Positions 24,977-33,973 of a stretch of 64,000 nucleotides of DNA are shown one piece after another. The position numbers and the translations under genes are program-made. Position 1 is the stretch's first letter; the number at the start of each line of letters is the position of its first letter. A model generated the notes under the pieces. That model had not been told where the DNA came from, searched no databases, and saw only the letters and a program-made list of their open reading frames with translations. This stretch comes from Acrocarpospora corrugata (GTDB lineage Bacteria > Actinomycetota > Actinomycetes > Streptosporangiales > Streptosporangiaceae), in the NCBI RefSeq assembly GCF_009687845.1, contig NZ_BLAD01000054.1:59483-123482 (forward strand), written 5' to 3'.

Positions 24977-26746
24977 GTGGAACCACGCACTCGCCTGCCC
25001 GCCTGGGCGGCCGCTCTGGTCGGAGTGACGGCCGGCGCGGTCGCGCTCGGCGTCGCCCAGCTCGTCGCCGGAGGTCTCGGCGAAACCTCGGCGATCATCG
25101 CCGTCGGAAACTCCGCCGTTGACCTCACGCCGCTCTGGCTGAAGGAATGGGCGATCCGCACGTTCGGCGAGAACGACAAGAACGTCCTGATCAGCGGCAT
25201 CCTCGCGGTCATCGTCCTGTTCGCCGCCACACTCGGCCTCCTCTCCCGCCGCCGGGTCGGCTTCGGCGTGACCGGCCTGTATCTGTTCGGCGTGGTCGGC
25301 ATGGTGGCCGTCCTCTCCGGCGCGGAGGCCGGACCGTTCGCCATCCTGCCGCCGCTACTCGGCGCGGCCGCGGGCGCGATGGCGTTGTCCTCCCTGTTCC
25401 GCCGCCTGGAACCCCCGCCGTGGGCCGAATCCGAACGCGCCGCCGCGGAACGAGCCGAGCGCAAATCGGAACACGCCGCCGCCGAACGAGAACTGGCCGA
25501 GCGCGAATCCGAACACGCCGCCGCCGAACAAGAGCCGGTCGAGGGCGGATCCGACCGCGCCGCCGAACAAGAGCCGGCCGAGCGCGAATCCGAACACGCC
25601 GCCGCGGAACAAGAGCCGGTCAAGGGCGGATCGGACGCGGAGATGCCCCCGGTCATGCGCGCCGGATCTGATCTGTACGCGTTCAACCGCCGCAAACTCC
25701 TGACCGGCGTCAGCGTGGGGCTCGGGGTCGCCGGCGTGTCCGGAGTCGCGGGTCAGCTGCTCGCCGGCCGCAACGACGTCTCCGCCGAGCGCACGGCCAT
25801 CGCCAAGGCGCTGCCCACCCCCGCCACGCCCCTGCCGCCCCTCCCGGCCGGAGTGGACTTCAAGCTCCCGAACCTGTCCCCGTTCACCACCCCCAACCAC
25901 GACTTCTACCGCGTGGACACCGCGCTGGTGGTGCCCTCGGTGGACCCCAAGTCCTGGAGCCTGAAGATCCACGGCATGGTCGACAAGCCCATCGAGATCA
26001 CCTTCGACGAGCTGCTCAGACGCCCGCTGACCGAAGCCGACGTCACCCTCACCTGCGTCTCCAACGAGGTCAACGGCCCCTACGTGGGCAACGCCCGCTG
26101 GCTGGGCGTGCGGATGGCCGACATCCTCCGCGAGGCCGGCCTGCACGCCGACGCCGACATGCTGCTCAGCACCTCCACCGACGGCTTCACCTGCGGCACC
26201 CCCGTCGACATCGTGATGGACGGCCGCGACGCCCTGTTCGCCATCGCCATGAACGGCGAGGTCCTCCCCGTCGCACACGGCTTCCCCGTCCGCCAGGTCG
26301 TCCCCGGCCTGTACGGTTACGTCTCCGCCACCAAATGGGTCACCGACATCAAGGTCACCCGCTACGACCTGGACGAGGCGTACTGGACCCCACGCGGCTG
26401 GTCCGCCAAGGGCCCTATCAAGACCGGCTCCCGCATCGACGTCCCCCGGAACAAGGTCAAGCCCGGCCGCAACACGATCGCCGGCGTCGCCTGGGCCCAG
26501 CACCGCGGCATCGAGAAGGTGGAAGTCCAGGTCGACGAGGGCGAATGGCGCGTCGCCCGCCTGGCCGAAGTACCCAACCTCGACACCTGGCGCCAGTGGG
26601 CCATCGAATGGGACTTCACCCCCGGCCTCCACAACATCCGCTGCCGCGCCACCGACGGCACCGGCCAAACCCAGACCGCCAACGGCGCACCCCCCGCCCC
26701 CAGCGGCGCGACCGGCTACCCGTCGGTCCTGATGGAGGCCGTGTGA
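24977..26746 (+). CDS. membrane-anchored sulfite-oxidase-like molybdopterin enzyme
   Basis: This 589-residue protein has an N-terminal membrane part with about four helices (residues 8-30, 71-90, 94-112, 117-135). A highly charged spacer with repeats follows at about 150-222, then NRRKLLTG plus a hydrophobic segment at about 235-260 resembling an internal Tat-type element. The catalytic molybdopterin domain (about 280-470) carries the probable molybdenum-ligand cysteine in VTLTCVSNEV, and a C-terminal dimerisation domain (about 475-575) follows. Family members oxidise sulfite or reduce oxidised methionine. The charged spacer is unusual. The start is GTG 24977. Confidence 0.88.
   Translation: MEPRTRLPAWAAALVGVTAGAVALGVAQLVAGGLGETSAIIAVGNSAVDLTPLWLKEWAIRTFGENDKNVLISGILAVIVLFAATLGLLSRRRVGFGVTGLYLFGVVGMVAVLSGAEAGPFAILPPLLGAAAGAMALSSLFRRLEPPPWAESERAAAERAERKSEHAAAERELAERESEHAAAEQEPVEGGSDRAAEQEPAERESEHAAAEQEPVKGGSDAEMPPVMRAGSDLYAFNRRKLLTGVSVGLGVAGVSGVAGQLLAGRNDVSAERTAIAKALPTPATPLPPLPAGVDFKLPNLSPFTTPNHDFYRVDTALVVPSVDPKSWSLKIHGMVDKPIEITFDELLRRPLTEADVTLTCVSNEVNGPYVGNARWLGVRMADILREAGLHADADMLLSTSTDGFTCGTPVDIVMDGRDALFAIAMNGEVLPVAHGFPVRQVVPGLYGYVSATKWVTDIKVTRYDLDEAYWTPRGWSAKGPIKTGSRIDVPRNKVKPGRNTIAGVAWAQHRGIEKVEVQVDEGEWRVARLAEVPNLDTWRQWAIEWDFTPGLHNIRCRATDGTGQTQTANGAPPAPSGATGYPSVLMEAV
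25426..25640 (+). repeat. in-frame repeats encoding a Glu/Ala-rich spacer
   Basis: Near-identical units translate as variants of (R)ESEHAAAEQEP and (V)xGGSD, with runs such as GAATCCGAACACGCCGCCG recurring. All units keep the reading frame. They sit between the membrane part and the enzyme domain and probably form a flexible or helical linker that can expand or contract. Confidence 0.8.
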
Positions 26747-26785
26747 CGGGAGGCGGGTGAACGCCGGCTCTCCCAACACGCACTT

Positions 26786-26920
26786 CGACGGCCGCAGGGT
26801 CGGCACACGGCCGTCGGTTCACCGCGCGACCGTCTGATCAGCACGTCGCCGTCTGATCGACACGCGGCCGTCGGAGTCGGCACGTCGCCGTCTGATCGCC
26901 ATGCGACCGTCTGATCAGCG
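26786..26920. repeat. seven tandem 19-20 bp degenerate repeats
   Basis: Seven head-to-tail units start at 26786, 26806, 26825, 26844, 26863, 26883 and 26902. The consensus is about CGCGNCCGTCTGATCNGCA. Two units are 20-21 bp variants with GTCGGAGTCGGCA or GCAGGGTCGGCA. They fill most of the gap between the molybdoenzyme and the papain-fold toxin gene. The rest of the gap holds only a possible promoter (TTGCCC, then TACGAT near 26989). Confidence 0.75.
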
Positions 26921-27035
26921 GTTCTTGGGTTGGCCAGTGGAGCGGCATGATTTGGGAAACGCGCCTTGCCCGGCTGAAACGGCCCCTACGATCGACAACC
27001 TGAGGGGGAGGGGCCTGCAGTTGGTTTTCAGGGGG

Positions 27036-27815
27036 ATGGCCGATCGTCAGTCCCGGTGGCGGCTGCCGTCCGGCGTCTACAACCCCGTCGTTTCGGGTGA
27101 TGGCCGCCGCTGGCGTGATTACGAACAAGCCGCCGAGACGCCGGCCCCGACGCTGGAGGATCGCCCGCCCCGCCCGCGAAGTCCCGGCCCGTCCGTCACC
27201 GACGACTGGTTCGACCACGGCTGCCGCCCGCCCCGGCTGGACGAGGCCAGGCCGTACGGGATCGCCGGCGGTCTGGCCAGGCCCGACCCGCAGACCCAGC
27301 AGGACCTGCTGCAGGCGGCCGTCGGACGCTTCCCCGACCCGCGCGGCACCTGGATCCGGCTGATCAACGCCGAGGGCCCGACCGAGGACCCGTTCCGCTC
27401 CACCAACGCGATCGACTGCGCCCTCGCCGTCATCTCCACCTGGCACGGCGAACCGGCGGTGGCGGCCCCACGCCAGCCCGAGTACGACCGGGTCGGCAAG
27501 CCCGTCCTCTCCGGCGAGACCGGAGGCGTGGCCAGGGCCGAACAGTGGCTGGGCCACCGGTTCGAGTATCTGGGCCAGGGCCGCCGCGCCTACCTGACCA
27601 TCGCGCAGCGTCTGCTCGGCGGCGGCCAGGGCGCGTCCGCGATGCTCATCACCCGCTGGCCCAACGGCGGCAGCCACGCCTGGAACGCCGTGAACTCCCG
27701 CGGCGAGGTGCTCTGGATCGACGCCCAGCGCGGCCACATGGCCGTCGAACCGCCGTACGAGAACGTCACCGGCGTCTTCTGCGTCATCATCGACCACAGC
27801 GGCCAGCGAATTTGA
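27036..27815 (+). CDS. papain-fold (Tox-PL) toxin domain protein
   Basis: This 259-residue protein has the Tox-PL/glutamine-deamidase triad: Cys128 in TNAIDCALAVISTWHG, His214 in GGSHAWNAVN and Asp229 in VLWIDAQ. The N-terminal 100 residues are Pro/Arg-rich and show no secretion, WXG100 or RHS delivery domain. The start is uncertain: ATG 27036 has a too-close GGGGG, while TTG 27021 follows GAGGGG at good spacing. A small gene 25 bp downstream looks like its immunity protein. Such domains deamidate or cleave host proteins; the target is unknown. Confidence 0.7.
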   Translation: MADRQSRWRLPSGVYNPVVSGDGRRWRDYEQAAETPAPTLEDRPPRPRSPGPSVTDDWFDHGCRPPRLDEARPYGIAGGLARPDPQTQQDLLQAAVGRFPDPRGTWIRLINAEGPTEDPFRSTNAIDCALAVISTWHGEPAVAAPRQPEYDRVGKPVLSGETGGVARAEQWLGHRFEYLGQGRRAYLTIAQRLLGGGQGASAMLITRWPNGGSHAWNAVNSRGEVLWIDAQRGHMAVEPPYENVTGVFCVIIDHSGQRI

Positions 27816-27840
27816 CCCGCCCACACCCGGAGCGTGCGCG

Positions 27841-28104
27841 ATGAGCCCCGAAAGCGCACGAGCCCTGGCCGAGGAGTACTTCAACGGCGGACGCCCGCAG
27901 GCCGTCGAGGTCTCCATCCACGCCTTCGACGCGGGTTACATCGCCTGGCCACACGATCCGACCTCGGAAGACCCGACCTCGTTACCGGCCACCGTCGGCG
28001 GCGCCTGCATCGTCATCGACCGCCAGACCGGCGAGATCTCCATCCGCCCCCTCCTCACCCCCGAACTCGTGGCCGAACAGTGGCCCGACCGAACCCCCCG
28101 TTAG
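27841..28104 (+). CDS. Imm35/YrhB-like candidate immunity protein
   Basis: This 87-residue protein has the YrhB/Imm35 layout: an N-terminal helix (ESARALAEEYFNGG), a central strand pair (VSIHAFDAGYIAW) and a C-terminal ACIVIDRQTGEISIRPLL followed by an ELVAEQW helix. Members sit behind toxin genes in polymorphic toxin loci. The position 25 bp after the papain-fold gene supports an immunity role. The assignment is by pattern. Confidence 0.6.
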   Translation: MSPESARALAEEYFNGGRPQAVEVSIHAFDAGYIAWPHDPTSEDPTSLPATVGGACIVIDRQTGEISIRPLLTPELVAEQWPDRTPR

Positions 28105-28299
28105 GCCCGTTACCCCGCCGGACCCGTCAGACGCCATCGAACCCCGTCAGGCCCGGGTCGGACCCCGTCGGACCTCCTCGGGCCCGGCCGAACCCTGTCC
28201 GGCCCGGTCGGACCCCCTGTCCGGCCCGGTCGGACCCCTCGGGCCCGATCGAACCCCCAGTAGGCGCGACGGCGCCCGGTCGGGCATGGCCGCCTTCGG
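28105..28299. repeat. GC-rich repetitive intergenic stretch
   Basis: The gap consists of variants of GGCCCGGTCGGACCCC. A 22-bp unit occurs twice in tandem without change at 28195-28216 and 28217-28238 (CTGTCCGGCCCGGTCGGACCCC), with decayed copies on both sides. Each unit can form a small hairpin (GGTCGGACC). It lies between the convergent ends of the immunity-like and thioesterase genes. Confidence 0.65.
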
Positions 28300-29094
28300 T
28301 TAGGCGCGGCCGACGCGGGCCAGTTGGCGGGATTGGGCGACCAGTCGGCCGGTGGAGTCGTGGACTTCGACGTCCTCGTCGAACCAGTCGTCGGAGATGA
28401 GGCGGCCGGAGGCGCGGATGGTGAGCCAGCCGGGGGCGGGGAGGGCGCGGAGGTGCCAGGTCAGTTCGACGGTGGGGGCCCAGCCGCGGAGGCCGGCGGA
28501 GAAGGCGACCGGGGGGAGCGCGTCCACCGCGAGGGCCAGGACGTAGGGGTCGGGGGCCTGGGGTTCGGTGAGGCGGAAGTAGGCGCGGGATTCGGGGTGG
28601 CGGGTGGGGGTGGAGTTGAGCCAGCCGATGGTGGGGGGGTCGAAGCGGAGGTCGGTCTGGGCGTTGAGGGTCATGCCGGATTCGGGCTTGGGGGCCGGGA
28701 GCTGGACGCAGTCGGCCAGGGGGGGCATGGGGGTGGTGGGTGGGGTCGTGTAGAAGGGCTCGGCGTCGGGGGTGAGGGTGGCGGTGGTGATGAGAGCGGC
28801 CAGGTAGGGGTCGCCGTGCTGGGTGAGGACCGCCTGGGTGACCGTGGTCGTACGGCCGGATTTGAGCGGGGTCAGGTGCACGACGGCCGGGCCGGGGCGG
28901 GCGGAGCGCAGGAACTGGGTGCTGGTGCTGACGGGGTGCGGATGCGGGGACGCGTCGACCGTGGCGCGCAGCAGGGCGGCCATCAGGTAGCCGCCGTTGA
29001 GCGGGCCACCGATGGCGTAGCCGTCGTCCAGACACACCTCGTACGTCGTCGCGTCGACCCGGATGGCCTTCGTCGCCTCGTCGAACCTGGTCAC
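28300..29094 (-). CDS. acyl-CoA thioesterase family protein (double hotdog)
   Basis: This 264-residue protein has two hotdog halves. The first (about 1-110) contains GYAIGGPLNGGYLMAALLRA and an STQFLRSARPGPAVV strand set. The second (about 140-260) contains GWAPTVELTWHLRALPAPGWL and ends with VAQSRQLARVG. This is the TesB-like/DUF4442-type thioesterase pattern; it hydrolyses acyl-CoA esters. The start GTG 29094 has GGTGGGGG about 5 bp upstream; GTG 29106 is an alternative. The frame stays open to 29610 but the additional residues do not fit the family. Confidence 0.8.
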   Translation of the reverse strand: MTRFDEATKAIRVDATTYEVCLDDGYAIGGPLNGGYLMAALLRATVDASPHPHPVSTSTQFLRSARPGPAVVHLTPLKSGRTTTVTQAVLTQHGDPYLAALITTATLTPDAEPFYTTPPTTPMPPLADCVQLPAPKPESGMTLNAQTDLRFDPPTIGWLNSTPTRHPESRAYFRLTEPQAPDPYVLALAVDALPPVAFSAGLRGWAPTVELTWHLRALPAPGWLTIRASGRLISDDWFDEDVEVHDSTGRLVAQSRQLARVGRA

Positions 29095-29226
29095 AGAAAC
29101 CCCCACCAGTACCGAATGTTGTTCTGGTGGATACCTTAGGCCATATCCCTTCTTGGTCGGTTCATTAGCCACCTGATCAGGGAAAACGCGGCATCCATGG
29201 GCAGACTCCCAATGGGGGGATGATCT

Positions 29227-29562
29227 ATGTTGGGTGCCCGCGATCTGATCGGACAATCCGTATGGGACATACACGGAATCTGGGTCGGCCACGTCGTCGA
29301 CGTGAAGATGATCCGCGAACGTAGCAGCTGGTTCCGGAGACCAGACGAGCCGGAAACAGCCGGTCTGCTCGTCTCGTGCAACCGCGCGCCCTGGCTCATG
29401 GGCGTACACCGAGACGCCAACGGCAAGATCACCGGAACACTCCAGAACTTCACCCGGCTGCTGTACGCCCACAGCAAGGTAGTCCCCTGGGACCTCATCG
29501 AGTCCAGCGACAGCGGCGAAATCCACCTCAAAGGACCAGGAAAAGATCTCAAACGGGACTAA
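29227..29562 (+). CDS. PRC-barrel domain protein
   Basis: This 111-residue protein has a PRC-barrel-like N-terminal half (DLIGQSVWDIHGIWVGHVVDVK, residues 6-27) and a second strand set (KVVPWDLIESSDSGEIHL). PRC barrels are small beta domains found in RNA-processing and photosynthetic-reaction-centre proteins; free-standing actinobacterial copies have no known role. GGGG lies 6-10 bp before ATG 29227. Confidence 0.65.
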   Translation: MLGARDLIGQSVWDIHGIWVGHVVDVKMIRERSSWFRRPDEPETAGLLVSCNRAPWLMGVHRDANGKITGTLQNFTRLLYAHSKVVPWDLIESSDSGEIHLKGPGKDLKRD

Positions 29563-29648
29563 CATCAAGCGCTCTGCAAGCGGACCGCAGGCAATGTGGC
29601 ATATTTTCAAACTCGCCGAGATAAACCCCCTTCTGTGAGTTGAGAGAG

Positions 29649-31511
29649 ATGCCTGCCGAGAACCCCCCCGGTTTCCCGTTCCCCGAGAACCAGGACCCGG
29701 ATCGGACCGTCCACTACCGAACCCCTCAGCCGTCCTACGGCCAGCCCTACGGTCAACCGGAGGGCGACCAGCCGACGCGCATGGCGTACCCCGGACCGGC
29801 AGGGCAGGATGACGCGGCGACCCGCATGCAGTACCCCGGCCAGGGCCAGCAGCCGCAGTACGGCGACCAGACCCGGGTCGACTACCCCCAGAACTACCAG
29901 GACCAGCAGTACCAGAACCAGCAGTACGGCCAGCAGCCCTACGGCCAGCAGCCGCAGTACGGCCAGCAGCCCTACCAGCAGCAGCCCCACCAGCAGTGGC
30001 AGCAGCCCGAGGAGCTCGGCTACGGCCTCCCGCCCGTCCAGCACGCCCCCCAGCCCAAGCGCGGCGGCATCGGCCGCGGCTGGATCATCGCGCTGATCGC
30101 GGCCGTCCTGGCCGGCATCGTCGGCGGCGGCGGCTTCTACGTGGTCTCCGCGCTCAGCGGCGGCGGCACCCAGCCGCACGAGGTGTTACCCGGCAGCGCG
30201 TTCGCCTACGTCCGCCTGGACCTCGACCCGGCCGCCAACCAGAAGCTGGCGCTGTTCACCATCGCCCGCAAGTTCAACGCCACCAAGGACATCTTCAGCG
30301 GCGACGACCCGCGCCAGGCGCTGTTCGACTCGCTCGCGCAGAGCAGCCCCAACTTCAAGGGCGTCGACTACGCCAAGGACGTCGCGCCGTGGCTGGGCAG
30401 CCGCGTCGGCGTCGCGTTCTCGCAGCCGGGCAAGGCGGCGGAGGGCGAGCCGCAGGCCGCCCTCGGCGTCGCGGTCGCGATCCAGACCAGCAACGAGGAG
30501 GCCACCCGCGCCTTCCTGCAGAAGATGGACGCCAAGGAGAAGCAGAAGACCGGTTTCGCCTTCCGCGACGGCTACGTGATCCTGGCCGAGAGCCAGGCCG
30601 AAGCCGACAAGTACGCCGACGCCCCCACCCTGGCCGACAACCCCGACTTCTCCGGCGACATGGCGGCGCTGGGCGAGCCCGGCGTGCTGTCCTTCTGGGC
30701 CAGCGCCAAGCCGATCCTGGAGTCCGGCATGACCGGCGTCGTCGACCAGACGATCAGCGACCGCCTCAAGAACGGCCGCTTCGCCGGCGCGCTCCGCTTC
30801 GACGGCGACTACGCCGAGATCACCGGGATCACCCGCGGCATCGACACCACCCTCACCAGCGACCTGGAGGCCACCCGCCTCGGCGAGCTGCCCGACTCGA
30901 CCGCCGCCGCGATGTCCATCTCCGGCCTGGGCGCCGTGCTCAGCGAGCAGTGGACCGAGATCCTGAAGGCCAGCAACGCCAACGGGGGCGCGCAGCTCAA
31001 CCAGTTCGTGGCCGAGGCAGAGCAGCAGTTCGGCCTGACCCTGCCGGACGACCTGGCCGCCCTGCTCGGCAAGAGCATCACCGTCGCCCTGGACGAGAAC
31101 GGCCTGGACGGCAACCTGCCGAACGTCGGCACCGTCCTGTCCACCGACCCGGCCAAGGCCAAGGAGGTGCTGGAGAAGGTGGAACTCGCCTTCGCCAACA
31201 CCGGCACGCCGGTCCAGCTGGCCAAGAAGGCCGGCGACGGCAAGCTGGTGGTCGCCACCACCGAGGAGTACGCCGCCAAGCTCGCCGCCAACGGCACGCT
31301 CGCCGACAGCGAGACCTTCAAGCTCGCCATCCCGAACGCCGCCGACGCCAACTTCGCCCTCTACGCCGACCTCGACAAGATCGAGAAGCTCTACCTGAAC
31401 TCGCTCCAGGGCGAGGACCGGGCCAACCTGGAAGCACTCCGCGCGGTGGGCCTCAGCGCCCAGTACTCCGGCAGCGAGGTCGGCTTCACCCTCCGCCTCA
31501 TCTTCAACTAG
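29649..31511 (+). CDS. DUF3352 membrane protein with Gln/Tyr-rich N-terminal repeats
   Basis: This 620-residue protein begins with a disordered cytoplasmic region (about 1-135) full of YGQQP-type repeats. One transmembrane helix lies at about 145-170, followed by a large extracytoplasmic DUF3352 domain starting at LPGSAFAYVRLDLDP. The low-complexity N-terminus resembles that of actinobacterial membrane signalling proteins. Start ATG 29649 follows GAGAGAG. No enzymatic motif is visible. A strong bidirectional terminator follows. Confidence 0.85.
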   Translation: MPAENPPGFPFPENQDPDRTVHYRTPQPSYGQPYGQPEGDQPTRMAYPGPAGQDDAATRMQYPGQGQQPQYGDQTRVDYPQNYQDQQYQNQQYGQQPYGQQPQYGQQPYQQQPHQQWQQPEELGYGLPPVQHAPQPKRGGIGRGWIIALIAAVLAGIVGGGGFYVVSALSGGGTQPHEVLPGSAFAYVRLDLDPAANQKLALFTIARKFNATKDIFSGDDPRQALFDSLAQSSPNFKGVDYAKDVAPWLGSRVGVAFSQPGKAAEGEPQAALGVAVAIQTSNEEATRAFLQKMDAKEKQKTGFAFRDGYVILAESQAEADKYADAPTLADNPDFSGDMAALGEPGVLSFWASAKPILESGMTGVVDQTISDRLKNGRFAGALRFDGDYAEITGITRGIDTTLTSDLEATRLGELPDSTAAAMSISGLGAVLSEQWTEILKASNANGGAQLNQFVAEAEQQFGLTLPDDLAALLGKSITVALDENGLDGNLPNVGTVLSTDPAKAKEVLEKVELAFANTGTPVQLAKKAGDGKLVVATTEEYAAKLAANGTLADSETFKLAIPNAADANFALYADLDKIEKLYLNSLQGEDRANLEALRAVGLSAQYSGSEVGFTLRLIFN

Positions 31512-31570
31512 TCGACCACCCTCGGTGCCCGGCCGGGCCTCCCGCCCAACACCCCGGCCGGAAACCATAA

Positions 31571-31610
31571 GAAACGCCCGTCTCCCCTGAGAGTTGGAGA
31601 CGGGCGTTTC
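31571..31610. terminator. bidirectional intrinsic terminator
   Basis: GAAACGCCCGTCTCC (31571-31585) and GGAGACGGGCGTTTC (31596-31610) form a perfect 15-bp stem with a 10-nt loop. A/T tracts on both sides let it serve the DUF3352 gene on the plus strand and cysM on the minus strand. Confidence 0.9.
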
Positions 31611-31667
31611 GTTCGACAGCTTACCTAAGCGGTTTTCCGAGTTCCGGCCGCCATGCCCTGGACGGGA

Positions 31668-32621
<954 letters not shown>

Positions 32622-32894
32622 TCAGCCACCGGCGACGGCGGGCAGCACGGTCACCGTGTCGCCGTCGGTGACCGGGGTGCCGAGGCCGCCCAGGAAACGC
32701 ACATCCTCGTCGTTGAGGTAGACGTTGACGAAGCGGCGCAGTTTGCCCTCGTCGACCAGGCGTGCCCGCAGACCCGGGTGCCGGGCTTCCAGGTCGCCGA
32801 TCAGCTCGTCCAGCGTGGCGCCGGAGGCGTCGACGGCCTTGGCGCCGTCGGTGTAGGTGCGCAGGATGGTAGGGATGCGAACCTCGATGGCCAT
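32622..32894 (-). CDS. cysO: sulfur carrier protein CysO (ThiS/MoaD family)
   Basis: This 90-residue ubiquitin-fold protein ends in VAGG, the double glycine that receives sulfur as a thiocarboxylate. It starts AIEVRIPTILRTYT and carries the VNVYLNDEDVRFLGGLGTPV segment of the family. It donates sulfur to CysM; the resulting CysO-Cys adduct is cut by Mec. An AAGGAG ribosome-binding site precedes ATG 32894. Confidence 0.95.
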   Translation of the reverse strand: MAIEVRIPTILRTYTDGAKAVDASGATLDELIGDLEARHPGLRARLVDEGKLRRFVNVYLNDEDVRFLGGLGTPVTDGDTVTVLPAVAGG

Positions 32895-32961
32895 CTCGGG
32901 TCATTCTCCTTGATCAGTTGTCGTTATGTGAAACACAGGGATACACGCACGGATTCCTGCG

Positions 32962-33030
32962 TCAGCGACAGTCGTAGACGACGACCGATCGAGTATGCGC
33001 GAAGAGGAACTTCTGCACCGCCGAGAACAT
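32962..33030 (-). CDS. 22-residue peptide between mec and cysO, candidate cysteine-sensing leader
   Basis: ATG 33030, nine bases after the mec stop codon, opens a frame that ends with TGA at 32962-32964. The peptide runs MFSAVQKFLF ... RSVVVYDCR, with cysteine as the second-last residue. It is followed by 67 bp with a short GCAGG.../hairpin-like element and the cysO ribosome-binding site. Cysteine-containing upstream peptides control sulfur genes in some actinobacteria by ribosome stalling. No strong ribosome-binding site is seen (GGGG lies 3-6 bp before ATG). It is probably too short for automated gene callers. Confidence 0.45.
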   Translation of the reverse strand: MFSAVQKFLFAHTRSVVVYDCR

Positions 33031-33039
33031 GGCCCCAGT

Positions 33040-33441
33040 TTAGCCGTTCGACTCCAGGATCTTGACTTCCTCCTCCTCGATGACCCCGTCCACGATCCGG
33101 AACGATCGGAACTGGTCGAACTCCGTGGAGTAGAGGACGTAGTGCGCGAACGGCTCGGAGGCGTAGCTCACGTCGGTGCGGGACGGATAGGCCTCGGTGG
33201 CCGTGTGCGAGTGGTAGATCACCACCGGCTCCTCGTCCCGGTCGTCCATGTCCCGCCAGACCCGGAAATGCTCCATCGAGTCGAACCGGTAGAAGGTCGG
33301 CGAACGCTCCGCGTTCTCCATCCGGACGAAACGCTCCGGCACCCCGTCCCGACCGGCGACCACGCCGCAGGCCTCGTCCGGGTGATCCGCGCGGGCGTGC
33401 GCCACGATCTGGTCGACCAGCTCACGTGAGATCGTCAACAT
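33040..33441 (-). CDS. mec: JAMM/MPN+ metalloprotease Mec
   Basis: This 133-residue zinc peptidase releases cysteine from the CysO-cysteine adduct. It has the full JAMM set: Glu23 in DEACG and the HxHx7Sx2D motif with His77, His79, Ser87 and Asp90 (YHSHTATEAYPSRTD). It begins the sulfur-transfer operon mec, cysO, cysM. Confidence 0.93.
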   Translation of the reverse strand: MLTISRELVDQIVAHARADHPDEACGVVAGRDGVPERFVRMENAERSPTFYRFDSMEHFRVWRDMDDRDEEPVVIYHSHTATEAYPSRTDVSYASEPFAHYVLYSTEFDQFRSFRIVDGVIEEEEVKILESNG

Positions 33442-33451
33442 GCCGGCAAAG

Positions 33452-33973
33452 CTACCAAAGGGCCCGGACGAGCGTGTCCTGGAGGTAGGTGAGCCAGTCG
33501 TAGGTCACGAACGCGGGATAGCGCGGGTCCTCCTCGGACATGCGCGCGATCTCCTCGTGCACCTCCTCGGTCACCTCCAGCCGCACCCCGAGCATCAGCC
33601 GGACGTCGTTCAGCGCCCGCATCCAGGCCCCGGCCTCCTCGGTGGTCAGCTCCACCTCGCCGCCGGCCGCGGTGTCGATCAGGGTGATCGCGTCGGCCCG
33701 CTTGCCCTCGCGCAGCGTCGCCTCGGTGTAGCGGCGGAACTCCCCCGCCGCCTCGTCATCCTCGTACGCCGACGGGAACAGCCGGGCGAGCACCGGATCG
33801 CTGGGGACCTCGGCCGCGCCGATGCCGAGCGCGCGCTGCAGCGGGTCGTCGCCGGTGGTGCCGGGCTCGACCAGGCCGAGCACCAGCCCGACCAGGGAGC
33901 GCAGCACCGACGCCTCGGCCGCGTCCAGCCGGATGGAGACGCCGGTCTTGGTCGGCTTGAACCCGGTGCTCAT
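33452..33973 (-). CDS. DUF2017 protein
   Basis: This 173-residue mostly helical protein starts at ATG 33973, overlapping the clpS stop codon (ATGA). It contains LDAAEASVLRSLVGLVLGLV near residue 17 and an acidic C-terminal half. DUF2017 genes almost always follow clpS in actinobacteria, which suggests a link to the N-degron/ClpAP pathway, but no biochemical role is known. Confidence 0.88.
   Translation of the reverse strand: MSTGFKPTKTGVSIRLDAAEASVLRSLVGLVLGLVEPGTTGDDPLQRALGIGAAEVPSDPVLARLFPSAYEDDEAAGEFRRYTEATLREGKRADAITLIDTAAGGEVELTTEEAGAWMRALNDVRLMLGVRLEVTEEVHEEIARMSEEDPRYPAFVTYDWLTYLQDTLVRALW

Noticed and set aside
26786..26920. CRISPR-like array
   Set aside because: Units are 19-20 bp, directly adjacent and degenerate with no spacers, and no cas genes are present.
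29640..30180. Short YGQQP-type DNA repeats as a mobile or CRISPR-like array
   Set aside because: They are in-frame codons of the disordered N-terminus of the DUF3352 protein.
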